Positions 7,868 to 16,975 of a DNA stretch of 64,000 bases are shown here, piece by piece (position 1 is the stretch's first letter; every line of letters begins with the position of its first letter). Source of the DNA: Planctomycetota bacterium. GTDB taxonomy: Bacteria; Planctomycetota; UBA1135; GCA-002686595. The stretch is from the NCBI GenBank assembly GCA_016795325.1, contig JAEUHY010000053.1, positions 186,001 to 250,000 of the forward strand, given 5' to 3'. A program made the translations under genes and the position numbers. A model generated the notes under the pieces. It did no database searches, was not told where the DNA came from, and saw nothing but the letters and a program-made list of their open reading frames with translations.

Positions 7868-9889
7868 ATGACTGCTGCTGTCCAGGGGCTCCGCAACTTG
7901 GCCTTCGTAGGCCATCCGTCCGCAGGCAAGACCACGCTGGTCGATGCGCTCGCGTTCGCGCTGGGCGCGTCGCCGCGGAAGGGCTCGGTGACGGACCGGA
8001 CCTCAATCTGCGACACCGAGCCCGAGGAACAGGAGAAGGGACACACGCTGCAACTGTCGGTCGTGCAGGCGCAGACCAAGACGCGCAACTGGACCTTGAT
8101 GGACACGCCGGGGTACCAGGACTTCATCGGCGACTGCAACGGCGCGATCGCGGCGGCGGACGTCGTGGTCGGCGTCGTGAGCGCGGCCGGGAAGGTCTCG
8201 CAGAACCTGCGCCACAAGCTCGAGCACGCCGCCAAGCTCGGCAAAGGACGCGTGATCATCGTCACCCACCTCGACGCCGAGAATCACGACTACGAGGCGC
8301 TCGTGGAAGAGCTCGACGCGGTGATCGGCGAAGTGTGCGTGCCGTACCTCGTGCCCGACGCGCTCGGGCACAACTTCAAGCGCGTCGAGTCGATCGTCGA
8401 AGCCGATCGCAACGGCTGGAAGAAGAACCTGATGGACCGCGCGATGGACGCCTGTCAGGACGACGCGTTGATGAGCCACTACCTCGAGACGGGCGAGCTG
8501 ACCGACGAGGAGTTGCACCTGGAGTTGCCGCTCGCGATCGCGCGCGGTTCGCTCGTGCCGATCCTGTGCTGCAATCCGCTCAGCGGCGCGGGCGTCGAAA
8601 AGGTGCTGCACTTCCTCGAGGAGTACGCGCCCGATCCGAGTTTCTTTCCCTCGCACGGCGCGGCGGGGGAGGTGATCGCGCTCGATCCCGAGGCGCAGCT
8701 CGTGGCGCAGGTGTTCAACGTGCGCGCGGACGCGCACGTCGGCAAGGTCTGCACCGCACGCATCCTCGCGGGCCACATGACCTCGCACGACGCGCTCGTC
8801 GGTCCGCACTCGGCCGGCAAACCTGAGAAGGTCGGCGGGTTGTTCCGTCAGGCCGGCAAGCGCAAGCGCGAGCCGGTCGAAGCCGCGAAGGCGGGCGAGA
8901 TCGTGGCCTTCACCAAGGTGGAGCACGTCGCGACCGGCGACTCGGTGACTCACGGCGGCAAGACGCCGGTCGCGCTCCCGAACATCGAGTTGCCCGAGCC
9001 GATGGTGGCCCTCGCCGTCGCGCCGAAGAGTCGCGCCGACGAGCAGAAGATCGGCGAGGCGCTCAAGAAGCTCGAAGCCGAGGACCCGACGCTGCGCATC
9101 AAGCACGATCCCGACACGCACGAGCTCGTGCTGCACGGCATGAGCGACCTGCACTTGCAGGTGGTCGAGTCGCGCCTCAAGCGGCGCTTCGGCGTCGAGG
9201 TCACCTCGCACTTGCCGCGCATCGCCTACCGCGAGACCGTCGCGCGGCCCGCGGAGGGTCACCACCGGCACAAGAAGCAGTCGGGCGGCCGCGGGCAGTT
9301 CGGCGAGTGCTCGGTGCGCGTGCGTCCGCTTCCCAAGGGCAGCGGTCTGGTGTTCACCGACGCGGTGGTCGGCGGTTCGATCCCGCGCAACCTGATTCCG
9401 GCGGTCGAGAAGGGGATGCGCGAGATCGCTTCCAAGGGCGTGCTCACGCACAGCCAGGTGGTCGACCTCGAGTTCGAGGTCCACGACGGCAAGTACCACG
9501 ACGTCGACTCCGACGAAGCGAGCTTCAAGGTGGCCGGAGCACGCGCCTTCATGGACGCGTTCCACAAGGCGCACCCGGTGCTGCTCGAGCCGGTGATGGA
9601 GATGCGCATCTCGATTCCCACCGACAGTGCGGGCGCAATCTTTTCCGACCTGACCAGCCATCGGCGCGCCCACGTGCTCGACCAGTGGACCGAAGGCGAG
9701 GGGCGCACGACCGTGATCAAGGCGCACGCGCCGCTGTCCGCGATCCAGACCTACCAGCGCGACCTCAAGAGCCTCACCGCGGGCGAGGGCGTGTACAGCG
9801 TGGCGCTGGCGGACTACTCGCCGGTTCCAGCTGCGGAACAGCAGCGCCTGCTGGCCCAGATCGGCCGCAAGCACGAGTTCGAAGACTGA
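7868..9889 (+). CDS. EF-G-like translation factor GTPase (EF-G paralogue)
   Basis: The 673-residue protein has the full EF-G domain order: GTPase (1-270), beta-barrel, and C-terminal domains IV and V. The P-loop is GHPSAGKT (15-22) and the G3 motif is DTPG (79-82). The region where classical EF-G has a REKGITI-type switch reads EKGHTLQ. The G4 motif, normally NKxD, is THLD (about 133-136). These changes match the divergent EF-G-like group rather than the main fusA product. The function of that group is not settled; a role in ribosome-linked GTP hydrolysis is assumed. The gene stands alone between two hairpins and separates the OmpA-like gene from the pilus motors. Confidence 0.88.
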   Translation: MTAAVQGLRNLAFVGHPSAGKTTLVDALAFALGASPRKGSVTDRTSICDTEPEEQEKGHTLQLSVVQAQTKTRNWTLMDTPGYQDFIGDCNGAIAAADVVVGVVSAAGKVSQNLRHKLEHAAKLGKGRVIIVTHLDAENHDYEALVEELDAVIGEVCVPYLVPDALGHNFKRVESIVEADRNGWKKNLMDRAMDACQDDALMSHYLETGELTDEELHLELPLAIARGSLVPILCCNPLSGAGVEKVLHFLEEYAPDPSFFPSHGAAGEVIALDPEAQLVAQVFNVRADAHVGKVCTARILAGHMTSHDALVGPHSAGKPEKVGGLFRQAGKRKREPVEAAKAGEIVAFTKVEHVATGDSVTHGGKTPVALPNIELPEPMVALAVAPKSRADEQKIGEALKKLEAEDPTLRIKHDPDTHELVLHGMSDLHLQVVESRLKRRFGVEVTSHLPRIAYRETVARPAEGHHRHKKQSGGRGQFGECSVRVRPLPKGSGLVFTDAVVGGSIPRNLIPAVEKGMREIASKGVLTHSQVVDLEFEVHDGKYHDVDSDEASFKVAGARAFMDAFHKAHPVLLEPVMEMRISIPTDSAGAIFSDLTSHRRAHVLDQWTEGEGRTTVIKAHAPLSAIQTYQRDLKSLTAGEGVYSVALADYSPVPAAEQQRLLAQIGRKHEFED

Positions 9890-9914
9890 TCCGGCGCCGC
9901 TGCGCCTCCCGCCC

Positions 9915-9963
9915 GCGGGCGGCCCCTCCCTGTTGGACAGGCGGGGGGCCGCCCGCCGCTTTT
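9915..9963 (+). terminator. Rho-independent terminator after the EF-G-like gene
   Basis: Bases 9915-9926 pair with 9945-9956 (12 bp, GC-only). Three bases further on, at 9960-9963, comes TTTT. It starts 26 nt after the stop codon at 9889. This is the clearest intrinsic terminator in the window. Confidence 0.8.
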
Positions 9964-10091
9964 GCGCCGGGCGCGCGCCGGTTCCAGCTCTGGAAGGAAG
10001 TTCGGTCGCGGGCTCCAGTCGCGCCGTCAGCGGGGCCGATGATCGACCGCCGTCTTCGGCGCCTGCCGCTCGGGCCCTTCCCCTAGCGCGC

Positions 10092-10113
10092 GGCGCCTCG
10101 TCGGCGAGGCGCC
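10092..10113 (+). promoter_or_regulatory. Hairpin ending four bases before the pilT start
   Basis: Bases 10092-10100 pair perfectly with 10105-10113 around the loop TCGG. The 3' arm ends four bases before the ATG at 10118, where a ribosome binding site would normally lie, and no Shine-Dalgarno sequence is visible. It may control initiation, or translation may use the second ATG at 10127. Confidence 0.45.
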
Positions 10114-10117
10114 CCAC

Positions 10118-11185
10118 ATGATCACCATGGAAGAACTCCTGACGCTCCTCGTGCGTCAGGGCGGCTCGGACCTGCACATCTCCGTCAACAGCCCGCCGCG
10201 CATCCGCGTCGACGGGATGCTCCTGCCGGTCGACTGTCCGCCGCTGAGTCCCGAGGACACGCGGCGCCTGGCGACCAGCGTGCTCACCAGCGATCAGATC
10301 GCCAAGCTCGACCGCGAGTTCGAGCTCGACTGCTCCTTCGGGCTCGCCGACCAGGGCCGCTTCCGCGCCAACGTCTTCTTCCAGCAGGGCTCGGTCGCGT
10401 CCGTGATGCGTCTGGTCCCGACCAAGATCGCGACCTTCGAGCAACTCGGACTGCCCAAGGCCGTGTGCGAGCGCATCTGCTCGCTGCGCTCGGGCCTGGT
10501 GCTCGTCACCGGCGCCACGGGCTCGGGCAAGTCGACGTCGCTCGCCTCGATGATCGACTTCATCAACCGCAACCGCCAGGGCCACATCGTCACGATCGAA
10601 GACCCGGTCGAGTTCGTGCACACGCACAAGCAGTGCCTCGTCACGCAGCGCGAAGTCGGCGGCGACACGCACGGCTTCGGACGCGCGCTCAAGAGCGTGC
10701 TGCGTCAGGACCCCGACTTCATTCTGGTCGGCGAAATGCGCGACCTCGAGACGATCGAGGCGGCGATGACGCTGGCGGAGACGGGCCACCTGACCTTCGG
10801 AACGCTGCACACTTCGGACTGCGTCCAGACGATCAACCGCATCGTCGACGTGTTCCCCTCGCACCAGCAGCAGCAGGTGCGCACGCAGCTCTCGTTCTCG
10901 CTCGAAGCCGTCTTCAGCCAGCAGCTGCTGCCGGTCGCGACCGGCCGCGGCCGCGCGATGGCCTGCGAAGTCATGCTGTGCACGCCGGCCGTGCGCGCGC
11001 TGATGCGCGAGGGCAAGACGCACCAGATCTACTCGCAGATCCAGACCGGCGGACGGCTGGGCATGCAGACCATGTCGCACTCGCTCGCGAGCCTGGTGAA
11101 GGGCGGCCGCGTGCGCCTGGACGACGCCGAGCGCACGGTGAGCGACGCGAACGAACTGCGCACGCTCGTGCGCGGCGCGGCGTAG
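10118..11185 (+). CDS. pilT: Type IV pilus retraction ATPase PilT
   Basis: The 355-residue length and motifs are typical of PilT, the hexameric ATPase that powers pilus disassembly at the inner membrane. The N-terminal PAS-like part has GGSDLHISVNSPPRIRVDG. Walker A is GATGSGKST near residues 132-140, the Asp box reads TIEDPVEF, Walker B is ILVGEMRD near 202-209, and the His box reads TFGTLHT. The PilT signature near the C-terminus (AIRNLIREGK type) appears here as AVRALMREGKTHQI. The ATG at 10127 (MEELLTLL) would match family N-termini slightly better. It is 12 nt upstream of the PilB/GspE gene, so the two are probably co-transcribed. Confidence 0.95.
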   Translation: MITMEELLTLLVRQGGSDLHISVNSPPRIRVDGMLLPVDCPPLSPEDTRRLATSVLTSDQIAKLDREFELDCSFGLADQGRFRANVFFQQGSVASVMRLVPTKIATFEQLGLPKAVCERICSLRSGLVLVTGATGSGKSTSLASMIDFINRNRQGHIVTIEDPVEFVHTHKQCLVTQREVGGDTHGFGRALKSVLRQDPDFILVGEMRDLETIEAAMTLAETGHLTFGTLHTSDCVQTINRIVDVFPSHQQQQVRTQLSFSLEAVFSQQLLPVATGRGRAMACEVMLCTPAVRALMREGKTHQIYSQIQTGGRLGMQTMSHSLASLVKGGRVRLDDAERTVSDANELRTLVRGAA

Positions 11186-11197
11186 GAGCCCCACGCG

Positions 11198-12901
11198 ATG
11201 GCGGTGCGTGTCTCTGGTCGCATCCGACGCATCCTGGTTGACGCCGGGCTCGTGTCGGACGAGGACTGGTCCGCTGCGAAGGATCGCGGCGGCCAGCCCG
11301 TGGCCGCGTTGCTCAGCCAAGGGCTGATCAGCGAAGACGCGTTGCTCGATGCGCTCGGTCGCGCCTCCGACGTCGCGCCCGTCGACCTCTCGCGCGTCAA
11401 GCCCGACCCGGCCGCGGTGCAGGCGCTGCCCAAGGAAGTCTGCCAAGAGCACGGCATCCTGCCGCTGGCGCGCAATGGCGACATCCTGACGATCGCCGTC
11501 AGCGACCCGTTCGACGTGCTGCTGCTCGACGATCTGCGCCGCATCGCCAAGTGCCAAGTGCGTCCGGTGCTTTCGCATCCGACGGCGATCAAGGCCGCGA
11601 GCGAGAACATCTACCAGGACCGCAAGCAGGCGGTCGATGCGCTGCTCTCGGAGGTTTCGGGCCTCGAGCAGCAGGTCCAGGTCGAGGTCGAGCAGAGCGA
11701 AGACATCGAATCGGCCGCGGCGCAGGGCGAAGACGCTCCGGCGGTCAAGCTCGTCAACATGATCATCCTGCGCGCGCTGCGCGAGAAGGCGAGCGACATC
11801 CACATCGAGCCGGGCGAAGGCGCGATGCGCGTGCGCCTGCGCATCGACGGCGCGATGGGCGAGATCATGCGGCCGCCGCTCTCGATTGCGCCGGCCCTCT
11901 CTTCGCGCCTGAAGATCCTCGCGCAGCTCGACATCGCCGAGCGCCACGCGCCGCAGGACGGCAAATTCCAGATCCGCTACGAGAACCGCAAGATCGACTT
12001 CCGCCTTTCGATCCTGCCGGTGGTCGGCGGCGAGAAGGCGGTCATGCGCATCCTCGATGCGGGCGCCGCGGCGCTCAAGATCGAGTCGCTCGGCTACGAG
12101 ACCAAGTCGCTCGAGGACATCCGCAAAGCCTCGAACGCGGCGTACGGGATGCTCCTCATCACGGGCCCGACGGGCTCGGGCAAGTCGACCACGTTGTACT
12201 CGTGCATCCGCGAGGTCGCGACGCCGGACGTCAACGTCGTGACGGTCGAAGACCCGGTCGAGTACCGCATGGACGGCATCAACCAGGTGCCGGTCAATCC
12301 CAAGCGCGGCCTGACCTTCGCCGGCGCGCTGCGCTCGATCCTGCGTCAGGACCCCGACATCGTGCTGGTCGGCGAAATCCGCGACACCGAAACGGCCGAC
12401 ATCGCGGTCAAGGCCGCGCTCACGGGCCACTTGGTGCTCTCCACGCTGCACACCAACGACGCGGCCACGACGATCTCGCGCATGATCGACATGGGCATCG
12501 ACCCGTTCATGGTGTCGAGCTGCCTCTTGTGCATCGGCGCGCAGCGCCTGGCGCGCAAGGTCTGCCCGGTGTGCCGCGTGAAGCTCGAGCTGCCCAAGGA
12601 AGAACTTCTTTCCGTGGGCTACTTCGAGCACGAACTCGACACGCTCGATCTGTACCAGGCCAATCCCAAGGGCTGCTCCAAGTGCAAGGACGGCTACAAG
12701 GGCCGATTCGCGATCCTCGAGACGCTCTACCTCGACCAGGACCTCAAGCGCATGGTCATCGAGCGTCGATCAGCCAACGAGATCAAGACCGAAGCGGTCC
12801 GCCGCGGCATGTTGACGCTGCGGCGCGTCGGTCTGTTGAACGCGGCCCGCGGCAAGACCTCGCTCGAGGAAGTGCTGCGCTCCACGCTCGACGACAAGTA
12901 G
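11198..12901 (+). CDS. pilB: Type IV pilus / type II secretion assembly ATPase (PilB/GspE)
   Basis: This 567-residue ATPase drives assembly of the pilus or pseudopilus. An N-terminal MshEN/T2SSE_N domain (about 1-150) is followed by the motor domain with Walker A GPTGSGKSTT (near 322-331), TVEDPVEY, Walker B IVLVGEIRD and STLHTNDA. A four-cysteine zinc motif, CPVC then CSKC about 40 residues later, is typical of PilB/GspE and absent from PilT. No separate secretin or other type II genes are in the window, so pilus and type II secretion cannot be told apart from this gene alone. The adjacent pilT favours a pilus. It is 22 nt upstream of pilC. Confidence 0.95.
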   Translation: MAVRVSGRIRRILVDAGLVSDEDWSAAKDRGGQPVAALLSQGLISEDALLDALGRASDVAPVDLSRVKPDPAAVQALPKEVCQEHGILPLARNGDILTIAVSDPFDVLLLDDLRRIAKCQVRPVLSHPTAIKAASENIYQDRKQAVDALLSEVSGLEQQVQVEVEQSEDIESAAAQGEDAPAVKLVNMIILRALREKASDIHIEPGEGAMRVRLRIDGAMGEIMRPPLSIAPALSSRLKILAQLDIAERHAPQDGKFQIRYENRKIDFRLSILPVVGGEKAVMRILDAGAAALKIESLGYETKSLEDIRKASNAAYGMLLITGPTGSGKSTTLYSCIREVATPDVNVVTVEDPVEYRMDGINQVPVNPKRGLTFAGALRSILRQDPDIVLVGEIRDTETADIAVKAALTGHLVLSTLHTNDAATTISRMIDMGIDPFMVSSCLLCIGAQRLARKVCPVCRVKLELPKEELLSVGYFEHELDTLDLYQANPKGCSKCKDGYKGRFAILETLYLDQDLKRMVIERRSANEIKTEAVRRGMLTLRRVGLLNAARGKTSLEEVLRSTLDDK

Positions 12902-12923
12902 CGCATTCCTCGCGGAGACCCCT

Positions 12924-14165
12924 GTGACGAGCTTCAAGTACGCGGCCAAGAAGCCGACCGGCCAGACTGTCGAAGGCACGATCCAGGCCGACGACAAAGG
13001 CGCGGCGGTGGCCGAACTGCGCCGCCAGAGCATGACCGTTCTCAAGCTCGAGGCCGCGGCGGACGGCAAGAGCGGCGGCGGAAAGCTGAACTTCAACATT
13101 TCGTTCGGCTCGAAGAGCCCTTCGGTCAAGCCGGACGACCTGGTGCTCTTCACGCGCCAACTCGCGACGATGGTCGGCGCGGGCCTCGCGTTGCTCGAGT
13201 CGATCGACGTGCTCGGTTCGCAGGCCGAGAGTCCGGGCCTCAAGCAGACCTGCGAGAAGCTCAGCGCCGAACTGCGCGCCGGCTCCGACCTCTCGACGGC
13301 GATGGAGACCTGCCCCAAGGCCTTCTCACCGCTGTACGTGAGCATGGTGCGCGCGGGCGAAGCGTCCGGTCAGATGGACGTGATCCTCGAGCGCCTCGCG
13401 GACTACCAGGAAGCGAGCCAATCGCTCAAGCGCGAGATCAAGGCCGCGATGACCTACCCGGTCATCTCGCTGGTGCTCGTCGTGGGCATCACGGCCTTCC
13501 TGATGCTCGGTGTCGTGCCGACCTTCAAGCAGGTCTTCGAAGGCCTGGGCTCCGAGTTGCCGGCGCTGACCAAGTTCACCCTGGGCTCCTCGCAGTGGCT
13601 CAAGGACAACTGGTTCCTCGTGCTCGGCAGCGGCGTGGGCTCGTGGCTCGCCTTCGGCATCATCAAGAAGACGCCCAAGGGCGCGCTCGCCTGGGACCAC
13701 TTCACCTTGCGCGCGCCGGTGTTCGGACCGATCGCACGCAAGATCGCGCTCGCCCGTTTCGCGCGCACCTTCGCCACGCTGATCCGCTCGGGCGTGCCGA
13801 TCATGGCCACGCTCGACATCGTCGGCGAGACCAGCGGCAACTTGGTCGTGACCAACGCGGTCAACGCCGCGAAGGACAGCGTGCGCAACGGACAACTGCT
13901 GAGCGATCCGCTCGCCGCGAGCAAGGTCTTCCCGCCGATGGTCACGCGCATGATCGCGATCGGCGAGCGCACCGGCGCGCTCGAGCAACTGCTCGAGAAG
14001 ATCGCCGAGTTCTACGACGCGCAGGTCAAGGCCGCGATCAAGAGCTTGACGAGCCTCATCGAACCGCTGCTGATCAGCTTCATGGGCGTGATCGTCGGCG
14101 GCGTGGTGCTCAGCGTGTTCCTCCCGATCCTCGACGTGGTCGGCAAGCTCTCCAGCAGCAGCTGA
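12924..14165 (+). CDS. pilC: Type IV pilus / type II secretion platform protein (PilC/GspF)
   Basis: The 413-residue length is normal for the polytopic inner-membrane platform protein. It starts at GTG 12924, preceded by GGAG, and begins FKYAAKKPTGQTVEGTI, the typical N-terminal F-Y-A motif. It has two T2SSF repeats (about 72-195 and 275-395) with VLFTRQLATMVGAGLALLES in the first and ALARFARTFATLIRSGVPI in the second, and about three transmembrane helices. It couples the ATPases to pilin polymerisation. It lies directly after pilB and before a hairpin, then the pilin. Confidence 0.95.
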   Translation: MTSFKYAAKKPTGQTVEGTIQADDKGAAVAELRRQSMTVLKLEAAADGKSGGGKLNFNISFGSKSPSVKPDDLVLFTRQLATMVGAGLALLESIDVLGSQAESPGLKQTCEKLSAELRAGSDLSTAMETCPKAFSPLYVSMVRAGEASGQMDVILERLADYQEASQSLKREIKAAMTYPVISLVLVVGITAFLMLGVVPTFKQVFEGLGSELPALTKFTLGSSQWLKDNWFLVLGSGVGSWLAFGIIKKTPKGALAWDHFTLRAPVFGPIARKIALARFARTFATLIRSGVPIMATLDIVGETSGNLVVTNAVNAAKDSVRNGQLLSDPLAASKVFPPMVTRMIAIGERTGALEQLLEKIAEFYDAQVKAAIKSLTSLIEPLLISFMGVIVGGVVLSVFLPILDVVGKLSSSS

Positions 14166-14195
14166 ACGAGAGCGCTCGCAACACGAAAAAACTTC

Positions 14196-14223
14196 GCGCG
14201 GCCCGCCCACCAGCGGGCCGCGC
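14196..14223 (+). terminator. Hairpin terminator after pilC
   Basis: Bases 14196-14206 pair perfectly with 14213-14223 (11 bp, loop CCACCA). It is preceded by an A-rich stretch and followed by TCATTTC. It begins 31 nt after the pilC stop and probably separates the motor operon from the pilin, which would need much higher expression. Confidence 0.72.
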
Positions 14224-14495
14224 TCATTTCGATTCTGCGCGCGGACTTCAAGCCTGCCGCAACACGAAGTCGATCCACTCCACGCGAAGGATTCGCTCAT
14301 TCGTCCTGGGGTGTTTGGCCGCAGGCGAGTGGGGCGACGGTCCAGGGGACCGCCGCGAGGCATGTGCGCCTTGCGAATCGGCGCAGTGTCTCAAGACGCA
14401 ACCTCCGGGACGTCGAAACAACGCCTCGGCAACCAACGGACCTCGGCGCATGTGGCCGCGGCCGGCAACACCCAAGACTTCCGAAACCAAGCAAG
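14224..14495 (+). other. Long untranslated stretch upstream of the pilin gene
   Basis: Together with the hairpin this makes a 330-bp gap. I see no gene in it. An upstream in-frame ATG at 14364 would add 44 residues unrelated to any prepilin leader, so I treat the stretch as promoter plus 5' leader. I looked for a cyclic-di-GMP (GEMM) fold, which is common before pilins. There is a GACGCAA-CCTCC segment at 14395-14407 but no convincing complete fold. Confidence 0.4.
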
Positions 14496-15224
14496 ATGAG
14501 AACTCACAAGCGCAATTCCGGCTTCACGCTGATCGAGCTCATGATCGTGGTGGCCATCATCGCGATCATCGCCTCGGTCGCCATCCCGCGGCTCATGGCC
14601 GCCCGCCTCTCGGCCAACGAGTCGGCGGCGATCTCCACCCTGCGCTCGCTCACGAGCGCGCAAGCCCAGCTCCAGTCGTCGGGCGCCATCGACACCGACG
14701 GCGACGGCTCGGGTGAGTACGGCTTCTTCGGCGAACTGTCGGGCGCGGACCCGGTCCGCGTTTCGGCCGCCGGTGCGCCCGCCGCGGGCACCGCCGGTAC
14801 GGACGAGTTGAACCCGGCCGTGCTCTCGGGCGCGTTCGGCAACGTCGCCGGCAGCCAGGTCACCCGCTCGGGCTACATCTTCCAGATGTACCTGCCCGGC
14901 GCCGGTTCGCCCGCTGCTCCGATCGCGGAAGACGCCACCGGTGGTGCGACCGCTGGTCCCTTCCCTGACCCGGACAACGGCGAAGTCCTGTGGGCCTGCT
15001 ACGCCTGGCCGGTCGCCGCGAACCAAACCGGCAACCGCGTCTTCTTCACCAACCAGGAAGGCGACATCTACCAGATGAACAACCGCATCGCGACGCCGTA
15101 CGAAGGCGCCGCCGGTGGCCCCGCTTCGGACGCGATCTTCAGCATCGCCGCGGACATGGGTTCGCCGCTGGGCGTCAACGGCGTCGCCGCGACGGACGCC
15201 AACACCTGGGTCCCGGTCCAGTAG
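14496..15224 (+). CDS. Type IV pilin / major pseudopilin-like protein
   Basis: The ATG at 14496 gives the prepilin leader MRTHKRNSG followed by the mature N-terminus FTLIELMIVVAIIAIIASVA. This fits class III cleavage after Gly9, methylation of Phe10 and the essential Glu14 (mature position 5). Full length is 242 residues. After the hydrophobic helix comes a planctomycete-type globular domain with NESAAISTLRSLTSAQAQ and an acidic DTDGDGSGEYGFF loop that may bind calcium, and a mid-domain two-residue DNGEV stretch. It is the likely substrate of the prepilin peptidase at 5762 and the polymer driven by pilB/pilC/pilT. It is transcribed on its own, between hairpins. Confidence 0.92.
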   Translation: MRTHKRNSGFTLIELMIVVAIIAIIASVAIPRLMAARLSANESAAISTLRSLTSAQAQLQSSGAIDTDGDGSGEYGFFGELSGADPVRVSAAGAPAAGTAGTDELNPAVLSGAFGNVAGSQVTRSGYIFQMYLPGAGSPAAPIAEDATGGATAGPFPDPDNGEVLWACYAWPVAANQTGNRVFFTNQEGDIYQMNNRIATPYEGAAGGPASDAIFSIAADMGSPLGVNGVAATDANTWVPVQ

Positions 15225-15247
15225 TCCTGAGCCTGGTCCGATACGAA

Positions 15248-15281
15248 GCGAGGCGCCCCGCACGCGCGCGGGACGCCTCGC
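15248..15281. terminator. Hairpin between convergent pilin and secreted-protein genes
   Basis: Bases 15248-15255 pair with 15274-15281 and, after one mismatch, three more G-C pairs extend the stem. TGTGTTTTAG follows on the plus strand. It lies between a plus-strand stop at 15224 and a minus-strand stop at 15308 and probably serves the pilin, perhaps both directions. Confidence 0.65.
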
Positions 15282-15307
15282 TGTGTTTTAGTTTCTGCGC
15301 TCCGCGC

Positions 15308-16975
15308 TCAGCGCTCTTGTTCGAGCGCGCGCACCCAGCGCCGCAGTTGCGCGGTGTCGAGCGCGAAGCCGCCGTGCACGCGGCGCGGAGCGACCGCGCC
15401 GTACGCGGTGAGCTGCAGCGACTCGCCACGCAGCGCGAGCGGCGTGTCGAGGCTCTCGCCCAGGCCCGCGGCGAACAGCTCGACCTGTTCGAGCAGGCGA
15501 CCGAGGTCGAGTTGGAACACGGCCGCGCTGCAGGCGCCGTCCGCGCTCGCCAGCGCCTGCGCCAAGGTCGGCGGAAGCGCCGGTTCGGGCCGCGTCAGGC
15601 GCGCGAGCGCTTCGCTTGCGCCGCTCGCTTCGCCGCCGACGCGCAGCACGGCGAATTGTTCGGTCGTGGCGAAGCCCAGGCGCAGGCCGCGTGCGCCGAA
15701 GAGTGCGTCGAACGCGCGCTGCGCCTGCGCGAGTTCCGCGTCGTCGACCGGCTCGTCCGGCGCCAACTTCCGCGCCATCTCGCGCACGTCGATGCGCCCG
15801 GCGTACTCGCGCCACGCCGCGCCGCCCGCGAGCGATTCCTGCGGACCCTGGAAGCTCACGCCGAGTTGGTTCCACGCTTCGAGGCCGAGCCACTGGGTGA
15901 GTCCGTCCACCAGCGCCTGCGGCTGCGGGCAGCCGATGTACTGCGTGACCTCGATTCCGTCGACGCCCAAGCGCAGGTTGGAGACCGTCGCGTGGCTTTC
16001 GCTTGCGCGCAGCGGCTCGAGCACGCCGCGCGCGAGCTCGATCAGCGGCGCCACTTCCGCCGGAACGTCCGCGGGCAGCGCGTCGAGGAACAGGTCGAGT
16101 TGTTCGAACGTGCGGCGTCCGTCGCCGACGCTCGCGGAACTGGCCGCGGCGCCGAGGTCCATCAAGCGGCCGAGAGCGGAGATGTCGTAGGTGCGCTCGC
16201 CGAAGCGGGTCTTGGTCCAGCGCTCGTCTCCGAGCGCGAGCGACAGGCCGCTCTCGAGTCGTCCACCGCGCCAGTCGACGAACAGTTCGAGCTGCTGCGC
16301 GGCGTCGATCAAGGTGCGGGCTTCGTCGACTTGCTCGAGCGCCGCGGCGGCGGCCGGGTCGGTGTCCGAGGCCGCGTCGAGTTCGCCCTCGATGGCGCCG
16401 AGCGCGGTTTCGATCAACGGACCGAACGCGCGCCGCAGGCCAGCGACGTCGAGCCACGCAGCGCTGTCGTGCGTTGCGAGGCTGGCCCACGCCGCGGGCG
16501 CGCTAGCGCCCGCCTCGAAGGGCGCGCTCTCGATCACCAGGTGCTCGGCGGTGGCGCGAACTGTGACGCCGGGGAACACGCCGCCGGCTTGCGCGGCGAC
16601 CGCGGCGGGATCTGCGCAGGGCACGACCACCACGAACTGCGGCTCGCCGCCGTCGCCGAGCCTCAGCGCCAGCGCGACGGGCCGGTCGAAGTCGAGCGCG
16701 GCGAGTAGCTCGCGCGACTGAGGGTCGCCGGCGAGTTCGCCCAAGGCCTGTTCGAGCGAGAGCGGCTCGTCTTGAGCCAGGCGCAGCCACGGCTCGAGCG
16801 CCGAGCGCAGCGACGCAAGGCGCACCAAACCGACGGCGTCGGCCGGCAACAGCGCGGCGGCGTCTTCCGCGGGCGCGAGCTCGAGTGCGCAGGCGGCGGG
16901 CGGCGCGAGCTGGATTCCGTGGTGGGGGACCGGGCTGGGAAGGAACGCGAGGAGCAGCGCGAGTGCGGTCTGCAT
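15308..16975 (-). CDS. Secreted protein, DUF3352-like fold
   Basis: From the ATG at 16975 the 555-residue protein has a signal peptide (MQTALALLLAFLPSPVPHHG) and then a mature region beginning with ALLPADAVGLVRLASLRSALEPWL. That pattern, an N-terminal 'P-x-D-A-x-x-x-V-R' segment followed by repeated alpha/beta units with internal WLDVAGLR-type helices, resembles DUF3352-type proteins common in planctomycetes. The resemblance is by eye and uncertain. There are no catalytic motifs. An alternative in-frame ATG at 17012 would add 12 residues before the signal. The open frame continues far upstream but those residues look non-coding. Function is unknown; it is probably exported. Confidence 0.7.
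   Translation of the reverse strand: MQTALALLLAFLPSPVPHHGIQLAPPAACALELAPAEDAAALLPADAVGLVRLASLRSALEPWLRLAQDEPLSLEQALGELAGDPQSRELLAALDFDRPVALALRLGDGGEPQFVVVVPCADPAAVAAQAGGVFPGVTVRATAEHLVIESAPFEAGASAPAAWASLATHDSAAWLDVAGLRRAFGPLIETALGAIEGELDAASDTDPAAAAALEQVDEARTLIDAAQQLELFVDWRGGRLESGLSLALGDERWTKTRFGERTYDISALGRLMDLGAAASSASVGDGRRTFEQLDLFLDALPADVPAEVAPLIELARGVLEPLRASESHATVSNLRLGVDGIEVTQYIGCPQPQALVDGLTQWLGLEAWNQLGVSFQGPQESLAGGAAWREYAGRIDVREMARKLAPDEPVDDAELAQAQRAFDALFGARGLRLGFATTEQFAVLRVGGEASGASEALARLTRPEPALPPTLAQALASADGACSAAVFQLDLGRLLEQVELFAAGLGESLDTPLALRGESLQLTAYGAVAPRRVHGGFALDTAQLRRWVRALEQER

Noticed and set aside
8003..12631. 1542-codon minus-strand open frame across EF-G-like, pilT and pilB
   Set aside because: It lies opposite three certain genes and has the same Arg/Asp/Val-rich shadow composition.
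14224..14495. Possible cyclic-di-GMP riboswitch before the pilin
   Set aside because: A short GACGCAA-like segment exists, but the paired stems and the second conserved strand of the GEMM fold could not be found by eye; a covariance search would decide.
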